Shown here: one piece after another, positions 1 through 4,710 of the stretch
Numbering within the stretch: position 1 is the first letter of the stretch
Layout of the letters: each line of letters begins with the position of its first letter
NCBI GenBank assembly: GCA_964468725.1
Contig: CAYXVU010000328.1
Span: 1 to 5,103, forward strand
Reading direction: 5' to 3'
Length of the DNA: 5,103 bases
DNA from: CAYXVU01 sp964468725
Lineage (GTDB): Bacteria; Acidobacteriota; Blastocatellia; UBA7656
The notes under the pieces: model-generated
The model's database searches: none
The model's input: only the letters and a program-made list of their open reading frames with translations
What the model was told of the DNA's origin: nothing
Made by a program: the position numbers and the translations under genes

Positions 1-44
1 AGCTTGAATTCACGGGTGAACCGACGACGATATTTGAGAGTCAT
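1..44 (-). CDS. IS3-family transposase OrfA, N-terminal fragment (runs off left edge)
   Basis: Only 14 codons are present, reading MTLKYRRRFTREFK. The basic start followed by RRFTREFK is the usual opening of IS3 OrfA proteins, which carry an N-terminal helix-turn-helix that binds the terminal repeats; the helix-turn-helix itself lies beyond the edge. The start is well supported: a GGAGG ribosome binding site (complement of 52-56) sits 7 bases before the ATG. In IS3 elements, OrfA is normally joined to the DDE catalytic OrfB by a programmed -1 frameshift, but none of that can be seen here. Whether the copy is intact cannot be judged. The identification rests on a short match plus the IS3-like end outside it. 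Confidence 0.7.
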   Translation of the reverse strand, partial: MTLKYRRRFTREFK

Positions 45-104
45 TGGGTAGCCTCCATTGTTTATAGAAGCTTAACTCTTTGTCTCATTCAAGGGTGCAG
101 TACA
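1..104 (-). mobile_element. IS3-family insertion sequence, 5' end only
   Basis: Read on the minus strand, the element begins at 104 with TGTACTGCACCC and continues through GAATGAGACA to about 81. This TG-starting, C-rich terminal repeat is typical of IS3-family ends. About 60 bases inside it comes a good ribosome binding site and the start of an OrfA-like transposase gene, which is the normal IS3 layout. The rest of the element, including orfB and the other terminal repeat, lies outside the window. The target duplication therefore cannot be confirmed and the boundary at 104 is an estimate. The neighbour outside the element is the 3' flank of tRNA-Gln. Confidence 0.7.
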
Positions 105-181
105 CTTTCCCAGCCTGCATATCAATCTGTGTAGTTGGTTTTAAGCTATTTCAGGTAAGTGGTTTAGCTAGAAGAAGAAAG

Positions 182-252
182 CTGGGAGGCAGGGATTCGA
201 ACCCCGATAAGCAGATCCAGAGTCTGCTGTCCTACCGTTGAACGACCTCCCA
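182..252 (-). tRNA. tRNA-Gln (anticodon CUG)
   Basis: The minus strand folds as a complete cloverleaf. The acceptor stem TGGGAGG/CCTCCCA pairs over 7 bp and the T arm contains GGTTCGAATCC. The anticodon stem GCAGA/TCTGC encloses the loop CTCTGGA, giving anticodon CTG, which reads the Gln codon CAG. The weak U1-A72 first pair and the G discriminator are both typical identity features of bacterial tRNA-Gln. CCA is not encoded: the bases after the discriminator are CTT, so CCA must be added by the nucleotidyltransferase. A near-consensus promoter lies immediately upstream. An IS3 end is inserted about 77 bases past the 3' end. Confidence 0.95.
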
Positions 253-265
253 ATGAAGCGCTTTC

Positions 266-295
266 ACTATACGAGCGTGTTAATTTTGTTGTCAA
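266..295 (-). promoter_or_regulatory. sigma70-type promoter of tRNA-Gln
   Basis: On the minus strand, TTGACA (complement of 290-295, a perfect -35) is followed after 18 bases by TATAGT (complement of 266-271, 5 of 6 matches to -10). The expected transcription start is around 259, some 7 bases before the mature tRNA 5' end, as is usual for a stable RNA gene. Confidence 0.8.
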
Positions 296-368
296 GTTTG
301 CCGTCATCGGCAGCACGCAAGGCAGACTCAACGGCATCCATGCGGCGCAAGCGAATCGGAAAAGGGCG

Positions 369-397
369 TTGAAAAACTTGCGTCATCCGGCTATCAA
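369..397 (+). promoter_or_regulatory. possible fmt promoter giving a leaderless mRNA
   Basis: TTGAAA (369-374) and TATCAA (392-397) are separated by 17 bases. The -10 hexamer is only a 4 of 6 match. The predicted start of transcription would fall at or next to the fmt ATG at 404, and no Shine-Dalgarno sequence is visible before that ATG. This is an inference from weak boxes. Confidence 0.3.
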
Positions 398-403
398 TTC
401 TTT

Positions 404-1369
404 ATGAACTTGATCTTTATGGGAACGCCCGAATTCGCTGTGCCCGCGCTGGCGCGCCTGGTTAGCGACGGCTACGAAATCGTTTCTGTCTTTACCCAAC
501 CCGACAAACCTGCCGGACGCGGCAATCAACTTCAGCCCCTGGCTGTCAAACGCTTCGCGCTGGCTCACGGGCTAGCCGTTCATCAGCCCGCAAAGATCAA
601 GACCAATGATGAGGTGCGCGCTCTCTTTGAGCATCTCTCCCCTGATGCTTGTATCGTTGCCGCCTACGGAAAGATTCTGCCTGCATGGATGTTGAGCATT
701 CCGCGACTTGGTTGTATCAATGTTCATGCCTCGCTGCTGCCCAAGTACAGAGGTGCGGCCCCGATCAACTGGGCAATCGCCAACGGCGAAAGCGAAACCG
801 GCATCACCATTATGCAGATGGATGAAGGGATGGACACCGGCGCAATCCTCGCCACGCGCGCCATCGCCATTGGCGAAGAAGAGACCGCGCCGGAACTCAG
901 CGCGCGGCTCGCGCAACTCGGAGCCGATTTGCTCTCCGAAACCTTGCTGCGTCTGGTGCGCGGCGAAATTCAACCTGTTTCGCAACCGGCTGACCAAGCC
1001 AGCTATGCGCCGATTCTCAAACGCGAAGACGGACTCATCAACTGGCAGATGACGGCGCAAGAGATTGCCCTTCGCGTGCGCGCTTTTCAACCGTGGCCTG
1101 CAACCTACACCACCTTTCGCAGTGCGCGGCTGATGATTTGGCAGGCGCGGGTGGCCGTCCCAACACCGACGATCACTGACTCTGTCGCCGCAGCGACCAT
1201 CCTCGGCATCGAAAAGACCGGCTTTACGCTTTGCTGCGCGCAAGGCACGGCTCTAACTGTCGAAGAGGTACAAATCGAAGGCAAGCGCCGGATGCCCGCC
1301 CGCGACTTTGTCAATGGCATGCGGTTGCGGGTTGGTGACCGTCTCACGGATGCCGATACGAATTGGTGA
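404..1369 (+). CDS. fmt: methionyl-tRNA formyltransferase
   Basis: Transfers the formyl group of 10-formyltetrahydrofolate to the amino group of Met-tRNA(fMet) in the cytoplasm, producing the initiator fMet-tRNA. The 321 residues are close to the usual length of about 310-320. The N-terminal Rossmann-like formyltransferase domain opens with FMGTPEFAVP (residues 5-14). The catalytic triad of the family is present as N106 and H108 in INVHASLLP and D144 in MDEGMDTGAIL. The folate-loop motif SLLPKYRGAAPINW (110-123) is intact. The C-terminal tRNA-binding domain occupies roughly residues 205-310 and includes AFQPWPATYT. The ATG at 404 is chosen because GTPEF then falls at the normal distance from the start; no in-frame ATG lies just upstream and no ribosome binding site is visible. 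def, often adjacent to fmt, is not in the window. The gene is intact, with typical composition (sampled segments about 65% GC). Confidence 0.97.
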   Translation: MNLIFMGTPEFAVPALARLVSDGYEIVSVFTQPDKPAGRGNQLQPLAVKRFALAHGLAVHQPAKIKTNDEVRALFEHLSPDACIVAAYGKILPAWMLSIPRLGCINVHASLLPKYRGAAPINWAIANGESETGITIMQMDEGMDTGAILATRAIAIGEEETAPELSARLAQLGADLLSETLLRLVRGEIQPVSQPADQASYAPILKREDGLINWQMTAQEIALRVRAFQPWPATYTTFRSARLMIWQARVAVPTPTITDSVAAATILGIEKTGFTLCCAQGTALTVEEVQIEGKRRMPARDFVNGMRLRVGDRLTDADTNW

Positions 1370-1456
1370 AGAATGATCGGGAGAAACGGATGCCTATCGC
1401 TCTGGTTGACTGGGTGCGCAAACGGCACTCAAAGAAGCTATGCGAGATTTGCTTGG

Positions 1457-1474
1457 GTCGAACCGCTGTTAGAC
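1457..1474 (-). repeat. left attC-like core and small hairpin
   Basis: On the minus strand, GTCTAAC (1474 to 1468) matches the R'' consensus RYYYAAC of integron attC sites and lies 21 bases after the stop of the DUF5063-like gene. It is followed by AGCG and then GTTCGAC, which is one mismatch away from the R' consensus GTTRRRY. Together they form a 7-bp hairpin with one mismatch. A real attC is longer, with L boxes between the cores, so this would be a remnant at best. The outer part GTTAGACGC (plus strand 1468-1476) recurs inverted at 1996-2004. Confidence 0.35.
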
Positions 1475-1495
1475 GCGTCTTGGTCTGCAAAGTAT

Positions 1496-1963
1496 TTATC
1501 CTTCGTAGTCCCGAGCATAAAGGTAAAATTGTAGTTCTCTGAGATGATTACCCCAATGCGAATAGTATCCGAGTCGAAAATGCCATAGTGCATCGAGGTT
1601 ACTCGTATTGTCCCACCGCCATCTGATCTCCTGTATATCTTGAGCGATATCGGTTATATCATCAATAGCATCTCCTACCATGATTCCTGTCTCGGAAATC
1701 TTGTTGGTTATTTCTTTCGGTAGATTATAGTAGCCATAGTTCGGGAATCGCTGTGTCACAATGGCTCGAATCTGCTGATAGTCCTTATTGGGTGGCTCAG
1801 GGTATTCTCTTTCGTCAAATTCTTGTTCCGAGAAGTGATAAGCGAGCGCCAGTTGATCTAGTGCGAGAACCAGGGATTGCTCATTGGCTTCAACGGAGCC
1901 CTTCCCTTTCTCGATCAAATCAAGGAAATCGATGATCGCCTTATGGATTTCTTCCTTGTCCAT
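1496..1963 (-). CDS. DUF5063-like protein of unknown function
   Basis: A 155-residue acidic, soluble-looking protein with no signal peptide or membrane segment. The stretches LALAYHFSEQEFDEREY (about residues 37-53), FPNYGYYNLP (73-82), VGDAIDDITDIAQD (96-109) and LDALWHFRLGYYSHWGNHLRELQFYL (from about 123) fit my memory of the DUF5063 family, which has no known activity; this is recall, not a search. The length fits a single-domain member. The ATG is preceded by AGGTAG 4 bases upstream. The gene stands alone on the minus strand, convergent with fmt. By hand count it is about 45% GC, clearly below fmt and tlpA, which suggests different ancestry. It is flanked by inverted GTTAGACGC sequences with cassette-like spacing: 34 bases before the ATG and about 20 after the stop. 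A weak TTGACC -35-like element lies just upstream at 2005-2010. Nothing here tells the biochemical role. Confidence 0.8.
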   Translation of the reverse strand: MDKEEIHKAIIDFLDLIEKGKGSVEANEQSLVLALDQLALAYHFSEQEFDEREYPEPPNKDYQQIRAIVTQRFPNYGYYNLPKEITNKISETGIMVGDAIDDITDIAQDIQEIRWRWDNTSNLDALWHFRLGYYSHWGNHLRELQFYLYARDYEG

Positions 1964-1995
1964 TGATCTACCTGTTCGTTGTCTGTTACGTGCAA

Positions 1996-2004
1996 GCGTC
2001 TAAC
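1996..2004 (-). repeat. right attC-like core, inverted copy of the left site
   Basis: On the minus strand this reads GTTAGACGC. GTTAGAC matches the attC R' consensus GTTRRRY, the position at which an integron cassette begins, and the DUF5063-like gene starts 34 bases later. An upstream R'' partner (RYYYAAC) was looked for in the preceding 100 or so bases and not found, so the assignment as a recombination site is weak. Confidence 0.35.
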
Positions 2005-2021
2005 GGTCAAATGGACGCGCT

Positions 2022-2067
2022 CAAAAACCAACCGCCGTGCAGGGCGTTGACTGGCTCTGCACGGCGG
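2022..2067 (-). terminator. intrinsic terminator of the tlpA-like unit
   Basis: A perfect 11-bp stem, CCGCCGTGCAG (2032-2042) with CTGCACGGCGG (2057-2067), encloses a 14-base loop. Read on the minus strand it is followed by TTGGTTTTTG, a U-rich tract (complement of 2023-2031). It begins 27 bases after the stop codon of the lipoprotein gene, the expected place for its Rho-independent terminator. Confidence 0.85.
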
Positions 2068-2093
2068 CGCGGGTCTGCTGCATCCTTTCGAGT

Positions 2094-2645
2094 TTAGAGC
2101 AGCTTGGTAATTTCGTTTTCAAACACCGACATGGGTTTGGCGCCGACATGGACGTTAACCACCTTGCCTTCGCGGTTGATGATGTAGGTGGTCGGAATGC
2201 CGCGGCTGACATCGTACCCTTGCATCGCTGCGCCGTCGTTGACCAACCAAATCGCATAGTTGATCCCTGCGCTCTTCATAAACGGCTCGACTGCCGAAGC
2301 GCCGGGGCCACGTCCGGAAATCGGGTCTAACGATACGCCGATGATCTCCACCCCTTGATCTCGATACTTGTTCTGCAGAGCAATAAAACTGGGGATTTCG
2401 GCGCGACAGGGCGGACACCATGTTGCCCAAAAGTCCAGAATCACCACTTTGCCGCGATAGGCTTGCAAGCTGGTTTGAATGCTTTGGGTAACCACTGGCG
2501 AAGTGGGCACAGGAATCGCAGGCCCCGCTTTGCTACCAGCTTCTCCCTGCACCAGCGAGCAGCCGCTCAAGGCCAGCACAGCCGTCAGCAATAAGCCTAG
2601 CGGCAAAGTTGCCCTCTGCGAACGTGTCGGAGAAACAATTTTCAT
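2094..2645 (-). CDS. TlpA/ResA-like thioredoxin-fold lipoprotein
   Basis: An envelope thiol-disulfide oxidoreductase of the TlpA/ResA/AhpC-TSA type; such proteins usually reduce disulfides in apocytochrome c or other exported proteins. From the ATG at 2645 it is 183 residues. A signal peptide with hydrophobic core LPLGLLLTAVLAL ends in the lipobox LSGC with C29, so the protein should be lipid-anchored outside the cytoplasm. A Pro/Ser/Thr/Gly-rich linker (about 34-52) follows. The thioredoxin domain then has the active site WATWCPPC (C77, C80) and the cis-proline motif GIPTTY (P151). The start at 2645 is preferred over the in-frame GTG at 2654 because AAGGAG (complement of 2654-2659) lies 8 bases before the ATG and overlaps that GTG. 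It is the last gene of a minus-strand series and is followed by a strong terminator. The physiological substrate cannot be told from the sequence. Confidence 0.9.
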   Translation of the reverse strand: MKIVSPTRSQRATLPLGLLLTAVLALSGCSLVQGEAGSKAGPAIPVPTSPVVTQSIQTSLQAYRGKVVILDFWATWCPPCRAEIPSFIALQNKYRDQGVEIIGVSLDPISGRGPGASAVEPFMKSAGINYAIWLVNDGAAMQGYDVSRGIPTTYIINREGKVVNVHVGAKPMSVFENEITKLL

Positions 2646-2653
2646 GACAGGCA

Positions 2654-2659
2654 CTCCTT
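2654..2659 (-). promoter_or_regulatory. ribosome binding site that sets the tlpA-like start
   Basis: AAGGAG on the minus strand, 8 bases before the ATG at 2645. The alternative GTG start at 2654 overlaps this site and would have no ribosome binding site of its own. Confidence 0.75.
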
Positions 2660-2717
2660 AGCAATGATTGACTCGGCGTATCGTTCCAGCAAGGCTACAG
2701 CTTACCACGAGCCGGGT

Positions 2718-2761
2718 GATTGCCGAAGCCGCCGCCGCTGGGATTTTCTAGATCGGCAATC
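2718..2761. repeat. 9-bp inverted repeat between the unknown gene and tlpA-like gene
   Basis: GATTGCCGA (2718-2726) and TCGGCAATC (2753-2761) are perfect inverted copies around a 26-base spacer. No T-run follows on either strand, so it is not a classical terminator. It falls inside the possible frame-shifted tail of the upstream gene. Confidence 0.45.
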
Positions 2762-2773
2762 GGCGGGCACGCT

Positions 2774-3412
2774 TCACAGTCGCCGCCGCTTCCGCCTGCC
2801 CATCGGCAGAGGACAGGGCTTTTCTTTGAGCTTGAGCAGCGGCGCGCCGGAATGGCGACGATCCAAAATGATGCGGCATACGAGCAACGCCAACAAGCGA
2901 TGCAGAAATCGCGCTTCCCACTTCATCGTCGGTTTGATCTCAATGCGCACGGTCGTCGGCGTACGCCGCAGGGTGTTGAAGCGAAAGGCCAGCAGCGTAG
3001 ATTGATAAAAGCGTTTATGTACGAGGATGGATTCTTCGCCACGCCGCCGACTGCTGCAACTGCGATTGGCGCAGAAATCATCGCCTTCGGCCATCTCGAC
3101 GCGCAGGTCTTCCTGATTTGGGTTGGCGCGTGCGCGTTCAATCAACAACGATTCGCTCCCATCCGCTGTGGTGATCGAAATCCGCCGGTCGAGCGCCCCG
3201 ACGCTCAGATAGAATCGCTCTCCGTCCGCTTCGTAGACCGCCCGCCGCAGGCCGCGCCATTTCAAGCGCGCAATCAGGCGACCATCGACTAAAAACAGGT
3301 GGCGCGCGCGGCTGTGCCCTTCGCGGCGGACGACGATTTCGCTGGCGCCCAAAAAGTCGCGCTCGAAAACTTCTCCCGCTACGGCACTGAGTAGGTCAAT
3401 CTCTGCTTTCAT
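2774..3412 (-). CDS. unrecognised protein with C-terminal hydrophobic segment, possibly frameshifted at its end
   Basis: I do not recognise a family with confidence. The 212-residue frame is rich in short beta-strand-like stretches (for example HLFLVDGRLIARLKW, about 38-52, and RFYLSVGALDRRISI, 66-80). Later come TTVRIEIKPTMKWE (153-166) and a hydrophobic segment FLHRLLALLVCRIIL (169-183) that could be a membrane anchor, followed by basic residues. There is no N-terminal signal peptide. A faint resemblance to LURP-one/scramblase-like beta proteins is not enough to assign a function. The start is supported by GGGAG 4 bases before the ATG. The gene lies 72 bases after the thiF-like stop and upstream of the tlpA-like gene, all minus strand, so co-transcription is likely. 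The last residues, GRRKRRRL, look unnatural: skipping one base near 2785-2803 gives a Gly-rich tail of 33 residues with CEAC, ending at 2695. Confidence 0.65.
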   Translation of the reverse strand: MKAEIDLLSAVAGEVFERDFLGASEIVVRREGHSRARHLFLVDGRLIARLKWRGLRRAVYEADGERFYLSVGALDRRISITTADGSESLLIERARANPNQEDLRVEMAEGDDFCANRSCSSRRRGEESILVHKRFYQSTLLAFRFNTLRRTPTTVRIEIKPTMKWEARFLHRLLALLVCRIILDRRHSGAPLLKLKEKPCPLPMGRRKRRRL

Positions 3413-3484
3413 TCTTCTCCCAACGCAAGACCGATGTCGCTCGCTTCCTGATCTCTGCTTGCAATCTTTATTACCCCGCCCGCC

Positions 3485-4513
3485 TTACGCTCCGATGTAG
3501 CGCGCATACAGTCCGCGTGCAATCGCCGGATCTGTCGTTCCGCGAATGATGCTGCGGGCATCGGCAAACACGGTGATTTCGAATTCGCCAACGCGAAAGC
3601 GTAAGAGGAAATCGTTGAAGGCGACCTCGCCAAGCGGTCGGAGTCGTTCGGCTAGTTGACCGAAGTTCAACTTCATCGTTCCCTTCTTGGCAATCTGTAC
3701 AGCGTTACGCCCGCACAGCGTCGTCGTCACTTGTCGGTGGGCGCCGCGCAGAAACTCGAACTCGCGCCGCCCGCAGGCCGGACAATCCGCGCGCTTTTCG
3801 AAACGCGACAAATCAATGCGGCTGATGGTGAAATCCCAAACATCAATCTGAATCAACGAACGGTGCAACTTGTCCGTCTGCCCGGTCAACCATTTGAGAG
3901 CTTCGCTCGCTTGCAGCGAAGCAATGACCGCAATGATCGGCATCACCACGCCCGCCGTATCGCAAGTCGGCCCCGACCCCGGCTCGGGCAAAGCTTCCAA
4001 CACGCAGCGCAAGCACGGCGCATCGGGCGTGATCGTCATGGTCAATCCGTAAGAGCCGACCGCCGCGCCATAAATCCAAGTGATGCCCGCTTTCACCGCC
4101 GCGTCATTCAGCAAAAAGCGGGTTTCGAAATTATCTGTGCCGTCCAATATGACATCCGCGCCGCTGATGATCTCTTCAACGGTTTCGAAATTTACATCCG
4201 CAACGATGGGTTCGACGGCAATCTGCGAATTGACGCGAGCGATTCGCTGCGCGGCGGCGATGGCCTTCGGCAACCGCTCGCGCGCATCACTCTCTTCGAA
4301 CATGATCTGACGTTGGAGGTTCGACTCTTCAACAAAGTCGCGGTCAACAAGGGTTAGATGGCCGACTCCTGCGCGCGCCAATGTCTCGGCCTGCATTGCG
4401 CCGAGCGCGCCGCAGCCGATGATGACCGCGTGCGCGTTGAGCAATCGCGCCTGTCCTGCTTCGCCGATGCCTGCGAATAAGACCTGCCGCGAATAGCGTT
4501 CCGGGATTTCCAT
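3485..4513 (-). CDS. thiF: ThiF/MoeB-family E1-like adenylyltransferase with extra C-terminal domain
   Basis: Cytoplasmic enzyme that adenylates the C-terminal glycine of a ubiquitin-like sulfur carrier (ThiS for thiamine thiazole, MoaD for molybdopterin) with ATP. The 342 residues open with RYSRQVLFAGIGEAGQ (6-21). Then come the nucleotide-binding loop GCGALG (33-38), VDRDFVEESNLQRQ (56-69), a conserved lysine K83 and DGTDNFETR (124-132). Two zinc-binding pairs are present, C167/C170 and C244/C247, and a cysteine in GPTCDTAG (C184) matches the ThiF/MoeB active-site cysteine region. Residues 280-342, from MKLNFGQLAERL to the end, form an additional domain, which I recall at the end of many ThiF-like proteins but not in E. 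coli ThiF or MoeB. WIYGAAVGSYGL resembles Bacillus-type ThiF, hence the symbol, but a MoeB-like or dual role is possible because no thi or moa gene is nearby. No clear ribosome binding site precedes the ATG. It is the first gene of the minus-strand series. Confidence 0.9.
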   Translation of the reverse strand: MEIPERYSRQVLFAGIGEAGQARLLNAHAVIIGCGALGAMQAETLARAGVGHLTLVDRDFVEESNLQRQIMFEESDARERLPKAIAAAQRIARVNSQIAVEPIVADVNFETVEEIISGADVILDGTDNFETRFLLNDAAVKAGITWIYGAAVGSYGLTMTITPDAPCLRCVLEALPEPGSGPTCDTAGVVMPIIAVIASLQASEALKWLTGQTDKLHRSLIQIDVWDFTISRIDLSRFEKRADCPACGRREFEFLRGAHRQVTTTLCGRNAVQIAKKGTMKLNFGQLAERLRPLGEVAFNDFLLRFRVGEFEITVFADARSIIRGTTDPAIARGLYARYIGA

Positions 4514-4528
4514 AGCGATTGCGAGGTG

Positions 4529-4558
4529 ATTCTACACTACCCGACGCGAGCCTGCGAA
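4529..4558 (-). promoter_or_regulatory. possible promoter of the thiF-like unit
   Basis: On the minus strand, TTCGCA (complement of 4553-4558, 4 of 6 matches) and TAGAAT (complement of 4529-4534, 5 of 6) are 18 bases apart. Transcription would start about 9 bases before the thiF ATG, leaving almost no leader, which fits the missing ribosome binding site. Confidence 0.4.
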
Positions 4559-4699
4559 CCGGCGCGGCAAGTGGTTTTGCAACTTCTCCGCAAGGCGAGC
4601 GTTCATCCAAACGACGCGCAAGCATCCCATCGGCAAACGGCTGCATCAGAGCAGACCGCAAACGCTAGAGAGTTCAAAAGTCTGCAACTCGTTTTGATC

Positions 4700-4704
4700 G
4701 GAGG
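4700..4704 (+). promoter_or_regulatory. ribosome binding site for the GTG-start membrane protein gene
   Basis: GGAGG lies 6 bases before the GTG at 4711. It decides the start, since the next in-frame ATG (W-M-T, codon 20) falls inside the membrane segment and has no such site. Confidence 0.8.
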
Positions 4705-4710
4705 CAAGAG

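Noticed and set aside
572..1243. 223-codon minus-strand frame inside fmt
   Set aside because: Arg/Gly/His-rich antisense frame of a certain fmt gene, a common artefact in GC-rich coding sequence.
1370..1495. Search for a full attC partner (second GTTRRRY on the minus strand) after the left core
   Set aside because: Only a one-mismatch GTTCGAC directly beside the core was found; no L boxes or second consensus core, so no complete attC is claimed.
1389..1556. 55-codon plus-strand frame after fmt containing CEIC
   Set aside because: No ribosome binding site, crosses into the antisense of the DUF5063-like gene, and the one CxxC is not enough to support a gene.
2720..3292. 190-codon plus-strand frame opposite the unknown gene
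   Set aside because: Its sequence is Pro/Arg/Gln-rich with no recognisable motif and no ribosome binding site. The minus-strand frame has a good site, fits the operon and has a plausible membrane segment.
3409..3633. 74-codon minus-strand frame with an ATGA overlap to the unknown gene's start
   Set aside because: The overlap looks like translational coupling, but two thirds of the frame lies in another frame of the thiF-like gene's conserved C-terminus and the peptide has no natural character.
3656..4357. 233-codon plus-strand frame opposite the thiF-like gene
   Set aside because: The minus strand encodes an unmistakable E1-like enzyme; this frame is antisense and Arg-rich without motifs.
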